Both the position numbers and the translations under genes were made by a program. A model generated the notes under the pieces. That model had not been told where the DNA came from and made no database searches. It worked only from the letters and a program-made list of their open reading frames with translations. Positions 33,172 to 40,441 of a DNA stretch of 63,947 bases are shown one piece after another. This DNA comes from a virus. The stretch is taken from IMG/VR virus record IMGVR_UViG_3300045932_000268, positions 1 to 63,947 of that record, one strand, 5' to 3'. Position 1 is the stretch's first letter. Every line of letters starts with the position of its first letter.

Positions 33172-33366
33172 ATGCGTATCCCTCCCGCGGCCGCGGCGCG
33201 TTCACTGCTCCAATCTGCGGATTTGCTCATGAATGTTCGTGCGGGTGCGCAACCGTCCGCGTTCGAGCTCGGCTCCCGCGTGGGTGAGCTCGATTTATCG
33301 CGCCCGTGCCTGGCGAGACCGGCCACGGGCCCAAACGAGCTCGATTCGGACTCTCTCTCTCGATAG
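33172..33366 (+). CDS. Possible leaderless small protein, 64 aa
   Basis: ATG lies seven bases after the -10 box, so it is probably at the 5' end of the mRNA. The first 20 residues are helical (MRIPPAAAARSLLQSADLLM); later residues are encoded through several GAGCTC words. No similarity recognised. It may instead be an untranslated leader carrying CGAGCTCG sites. Confidence 0.35.
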   Translation: MRIPPAAAARSLLQSADLLMNVRAGAQPSAFELGSRVGELDLSRPCLARPATGPNELDSDSLSR

Positions 33367-33399
33367 TTCGGTCTCTAGCGTCTCTTGCGAGGTAACCCT

Positions 33400-33846
33400 A
33401 TGTCACTAGTAACAGTTGAGCTTTCGCAGGATCCCGTGCTAAAGCGGGTCGTACTTGCCGCATTTCCCAACTACCGCAAACGCCGGGCGTTTGTGTCCCC
33501 GTTCGGCGACCGTGGCCAGAGCATTAACAGCTATTGGGACGGTGGATCGCGCGATGTGCACGCGATCGTGGAGCTGTCCACCTTGCGGCAGAAAAGCCTC
33601 CCGACGTCGACACATCCGTACTTTGACGTCGCGCGACAGGGCTTAGCGAACGTCGCCGATCCCTACGTCACGATCGATCGGGTCGGCAACGTGACACTCC
33701 GCGCCATACCGCCGGGTTTTGTGCTCGTAACGGCGGGTACGTTCTGCGGGAAACCGGCGACCGCCCACCTACATTTTCATCCGGCCGATCTGCCGCGGTA
33801 TCTGCCGGCGGCCGCGGACCGTCCCGCGTTGACGTCGGGCCAGTAA
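33400..33846 (+). CDS. Hypothetical early protein, 148 aa
   Basis: ATG at 33400 with GAGG-N7-ATG spacing and the shared ACCCTATG context of this block. The protein has a basic N-terminus (YRKRRAFVSPFGDRGQSINS) and a beta-rich C-terminus (AGTFCGKPATAHLHFHPADL) with His residues, perhaps a metal site. No family recognised. The TTG at 33385 could start a 5-residue longer form. Confidence 0.7.
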   Translation: MSLVTVELSQDPVLKRVVLAAFPNYRKRRAFVSPFGDRGQSINSYWDGGSRDVHAIVELSTLRQKSLPTSTHPYFDVARQGLANVADPYVTIDRVGNVTLRAIPPGFVLVTAGTFCGKPATAHLHFHPADLPRYLPAAADRPALTSGQ

Positions 33847-33916
33847 CACGCGGACTCGAGCTCGGTTGCCCGCAATGGGTGCCGAGCTCGTTTCCCTTTT
33901 CCTAATGGAGCTCCCT

Positions 33917-34132
33917 ATGCGCGGATTACTGGCGGATGTGAAAGCCCGTGGTTTTGACCGATCGCGACTCTATAACTCCCGGTCGGTTACGGTTGCCTGC
34001 AGTCAATGCGAAGCGATCGTCATTTGTGGCGTTCCCACGCATGAGACCGGCTGCCCGAATGCTCTTCATGAGTGCCACGGTTGCAACGCGTTGATCCCGG
34101 TCCGGCAACGGTACTGTGGGGAATGTGAGTAA
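33917..34132 (+). CDS. Zinc-finger early protein, 71 aa
   Basis: Cys pairs CSQC, C-x2-C (CGVPTHETGC), CHGC and CGEC give a two-site zinc module (ALHECHGCNALIP, RQRYCGEC). Start at 33917 with GGAG about seven bases upstream, in the CCCTATG context; in-frame ATGs at 33875 and 33905 are alternatives. Likely a regulator or nucleic-acid-binding protein. Not recognised by family. Confidence 0.7.
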   Translation: MRGLLADVKARGFDRSRLYNSRSVTVACSQCEAIVICGVPTHETGCPNALHECHGCNALIPVRQRYCGECE

Positions 34133-34136
34133 CCGT

Positions 34137-34328
34137 ATGCGGTCCCGACGTCGCATCAACGAATACCTCATTCCCGATCGGCATTTCATCGCGACTGTGA
34201 CGTTCGCGGACGGTCGCAAGATTACCGCGAGCTTGTACGGTCGCAACTGCAGCGAAGCGGAGCTCCGCTATTCCCGGGAACATCCGGACGTGCGATCGAT
34301 CGTTGTCCATCAAGAGTGCTGGCGCTAG
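34137..34328 (+). CDS. Small basic protein, 63 aa
   Basis: Start at 34137 (MRSRRRINEYLIPDRHFIAT); upstream GTG codons at 34116 and 34125 are alternatives. The protein has a basic N-terminus and a beta-strand pair (ATVTFADGRKITASLYGRNC). No family recognised. Only four bases lie between the previous stop and this ATG, so coupling is likely. Confidence 0.6.
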   Translation: MRSRRRINEYLIPDRHFIATVTFADGRKITASLYGRNCSEAELRYSREHPDVRSIVVHQECWR

Positions 34329-34353
34329 ACCGTTTTGCCTTAGGGGACACCTA

Positions 34354-34698
34354 ATGACGAAAGCACAGGAAACCGCATTATTGGCCCGAACGATTGAAAC
34401 GTTCGGGCCGAGCTCATACCTGGGCCCGTGGCTCGCTGAATACCGGGCCGAGCTCGAGACCACGATCGCGCAAGACTTGCCACCGGCCGCCATGTTACCC
34501 GCGGCCGCCTATGCCGAGGCCCGGGCCATCCTCGAGACCGCCCGGCAGGATGCCGAGCGGATCCGGACCGAAGCACGAACCGCGGCCGCGGCCGAGCTCG
34601 AGCGCGCACGGGTGGAAGCACGCCGCTTGATTGATGAGACGTTCGCCACGATCGGCCGTGCCCAATCGACACTCGAGCGGTTACTAGACCATATGTGA
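34354..34698 (+). CDS. Ala/Glu/Arg-rich coiled-coil protein, 114 aa
   Basis: Residues about 30-110 are a continuous helix of Ala, Glu, Arg and Leu (AEARAILETARQDAERIRTE, TAAAAELERARVEARRLIDE), consistent with coiled coil. Start at 34354, with AGGGG-N5-CTAATG spacing. It is the last gene before the terminator at 34728, closing the first early transcript. Confidence 0.7.
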   Translation: MTKAQETALLARTIETFGPSSYLGPWLAEYRAELETTIAQDLPPAAMLPAAAYAEARAILETARQDAERIRTEARTAAAAELERARVEARRLIDETFATIGRAQSTLERLLDHM

Positions 34699-34727
34699 AT
34701 CTGCCGCACGTGTGCGACGTTCGCCCG

Positions 34728-34759
34728 ACGGCGCCCAACTCCATGGGCGCCGTTTTTTT
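34728..34759 (+). terminator. Intrinsic terminator, plus strand
   Basis: Perfect 9-bp stem ACGGCGCCC (34728-34736) and GGGCGCCGT (34745-34753), 8-base loop, then seven T (34753-34759). It ends the transcript that starts at 33137. A new promoter core follows at 34781-34807. Confidence 0.9.
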
Positions 34760-34780
34760 GGCGTAACGTCTCTTTTGCTC

Positions 34781-34807
34781 TTGCGTTCCCACACTATACC
34801 GTATACT
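34781..34807 (+). promoter_or_regulatory. Early promoter with CCGTATACT core
   Basis: TTGCGT (34781-34786), 15-base spacer, TATACT (34802-34807) preceded by ACCG. The next gene has a Shine-Dalgarno at GGAG and starts 34 bases downstream at 34841, so this transcript is not leaderless. It follows the terminator immediately. Confidence 0.65.
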
Positions 34808-34840
34808 GTTACATATACGTTTTGACTTGGAGCATACCCT

Positions 34841-35182
34841 ATGCAGATCCGCATTGCCCCCACGATCGATCATGCGAGCAATCCGCCCGGCAAATTGGCG
34901 GACGCTGAGCTTTGGTTTACGGACGGTCCGTTAGCTGGACTCAAGTTAATCGGCTTTTCTGTTTGGGAACGTCGCACAGGGAACGGCCGAAATGTGACGT
35001 TTCCCGCTCGGCAGTATGCCGTGAATGGTGAGCGGCGAACCTTCGCGTTACTGCGCCCGAACGGGACCACCGGCGACGTCGACGGACAGGATCGGGTACG
35101 CGCGTTGATCTTGGAAGCCTTCGACGCGTTCGAAGCCTACACGGGACCGGTCAACGGTCCGTTTGCATACGCGATCGCGTAA
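34841..35182 (+). CDS. Conserved early protein, SpoVG-like in pattern, 113 aa
   Basis: The block ELWFTDGPLAGLKLIGFSVW, then GRNVTFPARQYAVNGERRTF and YLLRPNGTTG recalls a small conserved phage protein and, loosely, SpoVG (short beta-strand, FPAR, then helix). Start at 34841 with GGAG nine bases upstream and the ACCCTATG context. SpoVG binds nucleic acid in bacteria; the phage role is unknown. Confidence 0.55.
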   Translation: MQIRIAPTIDHASNPPGKLADAELWFTDGPLAGLKLIGFSVWERRTGNGRNVTFPARQYAVNGERRTFALLRPNGTTGDVDGQDRVRALILEAFDAFEAYTGPVNGPFAYAIA

Positions 35183-35187
35183 GTGTC

Positions 35188-35222
35188 CGCCCGTGTCCAG
35201 GATGCCAGCCCGGACACGGGCG
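35188..35222 (+). other. Perfect 11-bp intercistronic hairpin without U-tract
   Basis: CGCCCGTGTCC (35188-35198) pairs with GGACACGGGCG (35212-35222), loop 13 bases, six bases after the stop at 35182. No T-run follows, so it is not a standard intrinsic terminator. It may protect the 3' end or tune expression of the clamp-like gene downstream. Confidence 0.6.
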
Positions 35223-35265
35223 TAACCTCTAACCCGGCCGTTACCCACGATTCGAGGTTTACCCT

Positions 35266-36006
35266 ATGTTACTCAAACGTGAGCTCTTGTCGACGGTCCG
35301 CCCGGCCGTAACCGATGCGGACACGCGGTATACCCTCAGCTCGATTCAAATTAACCCGAATGGCGCCGTGGTCGCCACAAACGGGCACATTCTGATCAAG
35401 GCAACCGAGCTCCACCCGATCCCGAACGCTGATTTTCCCGTTGTCCCGGGCGTTCCGGAGTGCGTAACCGACCCGACGGCGCCGATCCTTCTGCCGGCGG
35501 ACCTTGCCGATCGGCTGATCAAGGCCATGCCGAAACGGTCTAGCCTGCCTGCGCTGTATACGGTGTCCGTTACCGTTAACGGCGACGGGAGCGCGTATGC
35601 GGCCGCCACCGATCTTCAGGCGCCCACGGTGGCGAAATTGACGCCGGAAGAGGGGCAAACCTTCCCCGCGTACGATCGCGTGTTTCCGGACAAGGATCGC
35701 CCGGTCGTTTCGATCCTCCTCGGGATCCCCGTGCTGGAAGTACTGATCAAGAGCGCCAAAGCTGCCGGCGCGAAAGGGATCAAGCTGGCTCTGCCGACCC
35801 AGGCGAAGTATCAGGAAACGGACACTGACGGGAAGGATCACGCGTTTAACCCGGTCGACTACCGCGATCGGGATCATTGCAACGTGTGCGGCGAATCGCG
35901 CAAGGCGCACGAACGCCCAACCGGTCTGATCTCGAGCCAGATCACGGCGACCTATCGCGGATCGGACGTCGACGCGATCGCGGTAGTAATGCCGATGCGC
36001 GAGTAA
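35266..36006 (+). CDS. DNA polymerase III beta (sliding-clamp)-like protein, 246 aa
   Basis: The N-terminal part (MLLKRELLSTVRPAVTDADT, VVATNGHILIKATELHPIPN) and the segment FPAYDRVFPDKDRP fit the beta-clamp-like proteins found in some phages; beta clamps contain such ATNGH and FPxYxxVxP elements. A Cys/His group near the end (HCNVCGESRKAHE) is unusual. Length 246 aa is shorter than bacterial DnaN (about 370), so it would lack part of one domain. It might help the host polymerase on phage DNA. Moderate confidence. Confidence 0.65.
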   Translation: MLLKRELLSTVRPAVTDADTRYTLSSIQINPNGAVVATNGHILIKATELHPIPNADFPVVPGVPECVTDPTAPILLPADLADRLIKAMPKRSSLPALYTVSVTVNGDGSAYAAATDLQAPTVAKLTPEEGQTFPAYDRVFPDKDRPVVSILLGIPVLEVLIKSAKAAGAKGIKLALPTQAKYQETDTDGKDHAFNPVDYRDRDHCNVCGESRKAHERPTGLISSQITATYRGSDVDAIAVVMPMRE

Positions 36007-36026
36007 TCCCCCCCCGCGGGCCGAGC

Positions 36027-36054
36027 TCGAGACGTCGTCGCCCGGACGTCTCGA
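36027..36054 (+). other. Perfect 10-bp hairpin after the clamp-like gene
   Basis: TCGAGACGTC (36027-36036) and GACGTCTCGA (36045-36054), 8-base loop, 20 bases after the stop at 36006. No U-tract. It overlaps a GAGCTC element (CCGAGCTCGA, 36021-36030). Confidence 0.55.
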
Positions 36055-36086
36055 GACGCCCCGCCCATCCTGGAGCGCAAAAAGCC

Positions 36087-36338
36087 ATGCATGAGTTAAC
36101 GGTAATCGCCTTGCGCGATCTACTGCTCCGCGCCGCGGCCGAGCTCGCCACACATCCGCAAGCCGGCATGTCGTGGTGTCGATCGCTTCGGGCCGAGCTC
36201 GAAGCGGCCGCCGATCTGGCAAATGCCGTGATCCACGCGTCGCACATGGGAACCGCGGCGCACGAGCCGATCTTGATGTCGCCTGGTGTCGTCGACAACT
36301 CGCCTTCTGTCGTCGACAACTCGCTTGACATTACATAA
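36087..36338 (+). CDS. Helical early protein, 83 aa
   Basis: Start at 36087 (MHELTVIALRDLLLRAAAEL), GGAG about 12 bases upstream. Mostly helical, with several Glu-Leu pairs written GAGCTC. The last 52 bases of the gene carry the 21-bp repeats of the next promoter. No family recognised. Confidence 0.6.
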   Translation: MHELTVIALRDLLLRAAAELATHPQAGMSWCRSLRAELEAAADLANAVIHASHMGTAAHEPILMSPGVVDNSPSVVDNSLDIT

Positions 36339-36356
36339 TGCCTGGTATTATGATTG
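36287..36356 (+). promoter_or_regulatory. Repeat-controlled promoter of the 57-aa Cys-rich gene
   Basis: TGTCGTCGACAACTCGC occurs at 36287-36303 and 36308-36324, 21 bp apart. TTGACA (36325-36330) follows directly, then a 15-base spacer and TATTAT (36346-36351) with an extended TG. A CATAAT...ATTATG palindrome (36335-36353) covers the -10 region. This combination is what an operator overlapping a promoter would look like. Confidence 0.6.
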
Positions 36357-36361
36357 GCATT

Positions 36362-36535
36362 ATGAACGAACGAGACAGGCAGACCGGACGCTATACGGAC
36401 ACCCGCTTAACGAAACTGTGTGTCTGTGGCCATGCGCTCGGCCAGCACACAGCAGACAAACAAGGGCCGGTCCAGCCGTGCTTAGCGCCAGAGTGCGAGT
36501 GCGAATGCTTCACGACGCCCAAGAAACGAGCCTAG
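36362..36535 (+). CDS. Cys-rich small protein, 57 aa
   Basis: Residues 20-50 contain CVCGH, H29, C40, CECEC (KLCVCGHALGQH, QPCLAPECECECF), a compact zinc site seen in small phage proteins (CxCxxH...C...CxC). ATG at 36362 chosen because the promoter's -10 box ends ten bases upstream; ATGs at 36338 and 36350 lie inside the promoter. Lys/Arg-rich end. Confidence 0.65.
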   Translation: MNERDRQTGRYTDTRLTKLCVCGHALGQHTADKQGPVQPCLAPECECECFTTPKKRA

Positions 36536-36570
36536 TAAATCCCACCCGAACCCCCACGAGGATCCCGATC

Positions 36571-37515
36571 ATGAGTGCCGACATTCACCCGTTTCCCACA
36601 CCCGCAGAGCCTGCCGAGCCGGCGCCGACCCTAACGCCGGCGGACCGCTGGCGCATTGGCGAAGCCAAAGCCAAAGCGATCGAAGCCACCCGCCCCGCCT
36701 GGGCGCAAGCCGTGATCGTCGCCGAGCTCGAGGAGAGCCGTTGCGACTCCATGAGCGACTATTTCAACTCCGAAACCATGCGCCGCGTGGTGCTCGCCTG
36801 GTCAAAGCACAAGCGCGATCTGTTTCCGGAGCTCCGCGCGGCCGCGGCCACGTTCGAAGAGACCGCCGACCTCGGCCCGGGCTGCGACATCTACCGCGCC
36901 CGAATCGTGCTCGGCGCCGACGTCGTAACGCACGGTACCTATTACTCAAAGGGCCAGCATTCACCCTGGCATACGGAACCGTTCGCGGACGATGAGAAGT
37001 ACGGCCGCGGCAAACGGTTTACCACCCGAGCAGCCGCGGACGCGTTTGTGAGCGCGAACGCGGCCGCCGCGCACCCGATCGAAATGCAGACGGCCGCCGG
37101 TCCCGTCGTCGTCCCGTTCGAATGGCAGATCACCCACGAATCGATCGAACACCGTGAGAAGTACTCGATGGGACACGGGTACTACCTAAGCGCCGGCGGG
37201 CGGTACTCCGGCTGGCAGGTGCGCAAGACCTGGACCGTCGACGGGCATCCGAACCTCGAGAGCCGGATCGGCGCCTCGGCGCCGGCCCCCGCGGCCGCCC
37301 CGGTCGCCGGCGCCGTTGACGGGATCACCGTGAGCCGAAACGCCGAGCGGAGCGGCCTCGAGATCCGCTTTCCGTCCAAGCCCGACGACGCCACCCGCGA
37401 TCGCCTCAAGGCCGCCGGCTGGCGGTGGTCGCGGTTTTCTTCCTGCTGGTATACGCGCGACTCGGCCGCGGCGCGGACGTTTGCCGCCGAGCTCACGGGC
37501 AGAGCGATCGAATAA
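36571..37515 (+). CDS. Hypothetical early protein with C-terminal RW-motif module, 314 aa
   Basis: Start at 36571 (MSADIHPFPTPAEPAEPAPT). Central domain is helical/beta mixed with aromatic residues (REKYSMGHGYYLSAGGRYSG). The C-terminal 55 residues (GLEIRFPSKPDDATRDRLKA, GWRWSRFSSCWYTRDSAA) are a module I know from phage and plasmid proteins that carry DUF3560/anti-restriction-like domains. Function unknown. Confidence 0.6.
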   Translation: MSADIHPFPTPAEPAEPAPTLTPADRWRIGEAKAKAIEATRPAWAQAVIVAELEESRCDSMSDYFNSETMRRVVLAWSKHKRDLFPELRAAAATFEETADLGPGCDIYRARIVLGADVVTHGTYYSKGQHSPWHTEPFADDEKYGRGKRFTTRAAADAFVSANAAAAHPIEMQTAAGPVVVPFEWQITHESIEHREKYSMGHGYYLSAGGRYSGWQVRKTWTVDGHPNLESRIGASAPAPAAAPVAGAVDGITVSRNAERSGLEIRFPSKPDDATRDRLKAAGWRWSRFSSCWYTRDSAAARTFAAELTGRAIE

Positions 37516-37574
37516 CCCCCGGGCCGGCGTGCACGTGGGCGCCGGCCCCCGTTGCCCCTTTCGAGGAGGGCGCC

Positions 37575-37781
37575 ATGCCGACCCGTTACGACCGGATGAA
37601 GACCGAAGACTTCGATCGGCTGCTCGCCGAAGAGATGGATCGCGCCAATGCCAAAGCAAGCGATCTCCTGACGATCCCCGGGATCTACGACATCGTCAGC
37701 GAGTACTACAACAACGCGGTGCTCGAAGCCTGGGATCTCGAGCAGGAACGCGACGAGGAGGAAACCCGCGATGAGGCCTGA
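37575..37781 (+). CDS. Acidic small protein, 68 aa
   Basis: Start at 37575 with GAGGAGG. Helical and very acidic at the end (LEAWDLEQERDEEETRDEA); a short YDRMKTEDFDRLLAEEMDRA segment precedes it. It overlaps the next gene by 11 bases. No family recognised; acidic small early phage proteins often act as DNA mimics, but nothing here shows that directly. Confidence 0.6.
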   Translation: MPTRYDRMKTEDFDRLLAEEMDRANAKASDLLTIPGIYDIVSEYYNNAVLEAWDLEQERDEEETRDEA

Positions 37782-38025
37782 TCCCCTGGTCGTGCTGCTC
37801 GGCGCCGAGGGGGTGTCCGAGCTCGAGGGCCAGTCCTGGTTGCGGGAGGCGTCCGCCGACGAAACGGCCGCCTTTGTCGCCGGGCTCGGCCTGGCGCCCG
37901 AGGCCAATCCGTTTCTCGATCGGCTCGGCCGCCCGTACTGGGCCATGGTCCTGATGCCGGACGCGCCCGAACCGCTGCGCGCGAAAGCTCGACGGTATCA
38001 GCGCCTCGTACGGCTCACGGACTAG
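37771..38025 (+). CDS. Small early protein, 84 aa
   Basis: Overlaps the preceding gene and starts ATG at 37771 in another frame. Aliphatic N-terminus (LVVLLGAEGVSELEGQSWLR), Pro/Arg end. No recognised family. A GGAG site upstream (GAGGAGGAAA) supports the start. Confidence 0.6.
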   Translation: MRPDPLVVLLGAEGVSELEGQSWLREASADETAAFVAGLGLAPEANPFLDRLGRPYWAMVLMPDAPEPLRAKARRYQRLVRLTD

Positions 38026-38116
38026 CGGGAGGGCTCCCTAGCCTTGCCCCCGCGACGATCGCATCACCTGGGCGTCGGCATGGCCCGCCGGCGCCCATTT
38101 CATAGGAGATGGCCCA

Positions 38117-38293
38117 ATGGACGACCACGAACGCGAATTAGCACGCAAGCTGTACGACCTGCACTTGGAATTGTTCACCCAGCAAGGCGAGGAAATAGCC
38201 GCCTTGCGGCAGGCCATCGCGGCACTCGCCCGCAGTCACGACACCTTAGGCGAAGTGTTCAAGATCGTCGGCCAACTGGTACGCCCGAGCTAA
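38117..38293 (+). CDS. Coiled-coil microprotein, 58 aa
   Basis: MDDHERELARKLYDLHLELF, TQQGEEIAALRQAIAALARS: heptad-like helix of about 45 residues. Start at 38117 with AGGAG eight bases upstream; a nearer ATG at 38109 is out of frame. Probably a small oligomer or partner-binding protein. Confidence 0.65.
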   Translation: MDDHERELARKLYDLHLELFTQQGEEIAALRQAIAALARSHDTLGEVFKIVGQLVRPS

Positions 38294-38320
38294 CCCCAAC
38301 CCCAAGGAGACCCCGCCGCC

Positions 38321-38932
38321 ATGAGCTACCGAGACCGCCGTTTACGCCGCGCCGCGCGCCTCCGTGATTGGGCCGAGCGCCGGCAGAACAAAGCCGCGGC
38401 CGCCTTCGCGACCGCCAAACAGACCGCCGACGGGATCCCGTTCGGGCAACCGATCCTGGTCGGGCACCATTCCGAGCGCCACGCGCGCCGCGATCAAGAC
38501 CGCATCCACCGCAACATGACCGCCGGCCTCGAGCACGAACGCAAGGCCGCGGACATGAGCCGCCGCGCCGACGAAATCGAGCGCCAGGCTGACGCCGCCA
38601 TCTACGACGACGACCCCGACGCGATCGATCGCCTGAAAGCCCGCATTGCCGAGCTCGAGGCCGAGCGCGCCCGCTGTAAAGCCATTAACGCCATGCTGCG
38701 CAAGCACGGCCCCGCGGCGTTGACCGCCGGCACCCACCTCGATCCGCCGCTGACCGCCGCGGAGCGAGACGAGATCCTCATGATTGCGCGCGTGCAGCCC
38801 TGGACGGATGCGATCCGTAAGGGCTTCCCGCCGTATCACCTGCAAAACCTTGGCGGGACCATCAACCGGCAGAAAAAGCGCCTGGCCGCGCTCGAGGCCC
38901 AGCCCGCCCCGACGCCTAGTGACGAGAATTAG
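38321..38932 (+). CDS. DUF3560 protein, 203 aa
   Basis: Contains the DUF3560 signature region (DGIPFGQPILVGHHSERHAR, RDQDRIHRNMTAGLEHERKA). The ends are charged and helical (AELEAERARCKAINAMLRK; LAALEAQPAPTPSDEN). DUF3560 proteins are found in plasmids and phages, sometimes near anti-restriction genes. Clear start at ATG 38321 following AAGGAG. Confidence 0.85.
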   Translation: MSYRDRRLRRAARLRDWAERRQNKAAAAFATAKQTADGIPFGQPILVGHHSERHARRDQDRIHRNMTAGLEHERKAADMSRRADEIERQADAAIYDDDPDAIDRLKARIAELEAERARCKAINAMLRKHGPAALTAGTHLDPPLTAAERDEILMIARVQPWTDAIRKGFPPYHLQNLGGTINRQKKRLAALEAQPAPTPSDEN

Positions 38933-38941
38933 GTTTTACCG

Positions 38942-38947
38942 TATAAT
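38942..38947 (+). promoter_or_regulatory. -10 box with CCGTATAAT core
   Basis: TATAAT preceded by TTTTACCG, the same core as at 33159 and 34802 but with the consensus -10 box. The -35 region GTGACG is weak. The next ATG is at 38962 with GAGGAC nine bases before it, so this transcript has a short leader. Confidence 0.6.
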
Positions 38948-38961
38948 GTGAGAGAGGACCC

Positions 38962-39228
38962 ATGCCCGCTCCGATCAACATGGCGTTGTATCGCGTGCTG
39001 ATCCAGACAGGTGCCTCCGAGGCGGACGCCGAACAAGCGGCCCGCCTCGAGGCCGGCGATCTCGTCACCAAAGCCGATCTGTTGGCCACGGGGGCCGATC
39101 TGCGAGCCGAGATCCTGAGCCTAGAAGCGCGACTGTCGAAGCACATTACACAAAGTTTGATCTGGCTCACCGCCATTTACGCCGGGCTGACGACGATGAT
39201 TCTGGCGCTGTTTCAGTGGGCCCGATGA
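38962..39228 (+). CDS. Coiled-coil membrane protein, 88 aa
   Basis: Helix with heptads at about residues 30-60 (LVTKADLLATGADLRAEILS), then one TM helix at about 66-87 (TQSLIWLTAIYAGLTTMILA). A protein of the same architecture is encoded at 58854-59093 in the accessory block. It resembles DUF1640-like coiled-coil-TM proteins. Surface or membrane partner role is likely. Confidence 0.65.
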   Translation: MPAPINMALYRVLIQTGASEADAEQAARLEAGDLVTKADLLATGADLRAEILSLEARLSKHITQSLIWLTAIYAGLTTMILALFQWAR

Positions 39229-39239
39229 GGACACCGTAA

Positions 39240-39413
39240 ATGCCACACCCGAAGATGTCGCCCGAAAAAATGACGTACCTGTGGGAAGACGTCCCCCGCG
39301 AGCTCATGCAGAAGGCCAAAGCCAAGGGCCGCGCGCAGGATCCGCCCGTCAGCGTGAAATGGGTGCTCGTCAAGCTGCTGCAACAGTGGGTCGACGGATC
39401 CCGCCGGCTGTAA
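39240..39413 (+). CDS. Small helical protein, 57 aa
   Basis: MPHPKMSPEKMTYLWEDVPR, then MQKAKAKGRAQDPPVSVKWV, VKLLQQWVDG: helix-strand-helix with basic middle, as in RHH-like DNA-binding proteins. Eleven bases after the previous stop. No family proven. ATG at 39240. Confidence 0.55.
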   Translation: MPHPKMSPEKMTYLWEDVPRELMQKAKAKGRAQDPPVSVKWVLVKLLQQWVDGSRRL

Positions 39414-39420
39414 GGACGTC

Positions 39421-39516
39421 ATGACCGAGCACACGTGGAACCTCTCATTAGCCGTGCTGCAGGTGCTCGTGGCCCTGGCACTGCTCCTCGTGGCGCTCTA
39501 CCAGTGGATGCGCTAA
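39421..39516 (+). CDS. Single-TM microprotein, 31 aa
   Basis: MTEHTWNLSLAVLQVLVALA, then LLLVALYQWMR: one TM helix from about residue 8 to 28 with a short polar start. Follows the previous stop by seven bases. Its compact, in-phase stop and TM spacing support it; function unknown. Confidence 0.5.
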   Translation: MTEHTWNLSLAVLQVLVALALLLVALYQWMR

Positions 39517-39576
39517 CGCTCAAGCGGCTCCTGCGGGAGAACCGCCCATGATCTGTCGCGTGTCGCCGCTCGTCGC

Positions 39577-40131
39577 GTGCCCCTCGATCGGTTAACCGCT
39601 GAGCGGCTCGCGTTGGTGTACGCCCTGATGATGGAGTCTGATCCCACGGCGCTTCGTACCGCCCGCCAACTACTCGCCCGGGCCGAGGGGTTATTGACCC
39701 GCAGTGCCCAGGCCCACCAAGAAGCCCAAGACACTGTCTCGGCGCTCCGCGCCCAGATCCCCCAGGCGGCCATGCGCCGCCCACCCGTTACGACGACACG
39801 AGGAGTACCACCCATGACCGATGCCCCGAGTTGTCCCCCCACCGATCCGCTGCCGCCGGCAGAACTCCTGACCTTACTGGAGCAAACGGCGAGCAGCGTA
39901 CGCGACGTCACGATCGAACTCCTCCACGGGGAGGAACCTTATAAGGACACCGCCGCCGCGCTCCGGGAGTTGATCGCCGGCCTCCATGCGACCTTCACGA
40001 GCCACGATCAGCGCATGGCCATCGCTCGCCAAGCGATCCTCGTGCTGAATGAAATGCACGCGCGTCTGCTTCAGGTCATTCCGACGACCGAAGAGCCGGC
40101 CGCGACGCCTGATCCTGCGTCCGACCGCTAA
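39577..40131 (+). CDS. Hypothetical early protein, 184 aa
   Basis: GTG start at 39577; a strong GAGGAG site upstream of an internal ATG at 39814 (MTDAPSCPPTDPLPPAELLT) suggests a shorter 105-aa product may also be made. The whole chain is helical and Ala/Leu-rich. It is the last gene of the plus early block and its end overlaps the convergent LuxR-type gene by four bases (40128-40131). Confidence 0.55.
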   Translation: MPLDRLTAERLALVYALMMESDPTALRTARQLLARAEGLLTRSAQAHQEAQDTVSALRAQIPQAAMRRPPVTTTRGVPPMTDAPSCPPTDPLPPAELLTLLEQTASSVRDVTIELLHGEEPYKDTAAALRELIAGLHATFTSHDQRMAIARQAILVLNEMHARLLQVIPTTEEPAATPDPASDR

Positions 40132-40430
40132 CCCGCCCAGCCACCGACCGGCGTCCGACGGAGATGTTCGTTAGACCGGCGCGCATCTTCGATCGGCGCC
40201 TGGGCCCCGACGTGGAGCAACCGATGCTCCACCGCAAACAGCGTCGCGGCCGCCCGGCTCGACACCCCGATCTTGTCGTAAATGTGCTGGATGTGGTGGC
40301 CCACGGTTTTGGGCGTAATGCCGAGCGCCGCGGCCATCGCGCGGTTGGACCCGCCCCGCACGAGCAGCCGTAAGACCTCGAGCTCACGACCGGTGAGCCG
40401 CCGCGGCACGCTGGACGTCCCTACTGCCAT
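40128..40430 (-). CDS. LuxR/GerE-type HTH regulator, 100 aa
   Basis: Residues about 11-70 are a GerE domain (RRLTGRELEVLRLLVRGGSN, AALGITPKTVGHHIQHIYDK, IGVSSRAAATLFAVEHRLLH). It lacks the receiver domain of response regulators, so it is a stand-alone DNA-binding regulator. Start at 40430; the -10 box TATAAT (40442-40447) lies 11 bases upstream. It may control the divergent early or the replication block. Confidence 0.85.
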   Translation of the reverse strand: MAVGTSSVPRRLTGRELEVLRLLVRGGSNRAMAAALGITPKTVGHHIQHIYDKIGVSSRAAATLFAVEHRLLHVGAQAPIEDARRSNEHLRRTPVGGWAG

Positions 40431-40441
40431 TGCCGCACGGC

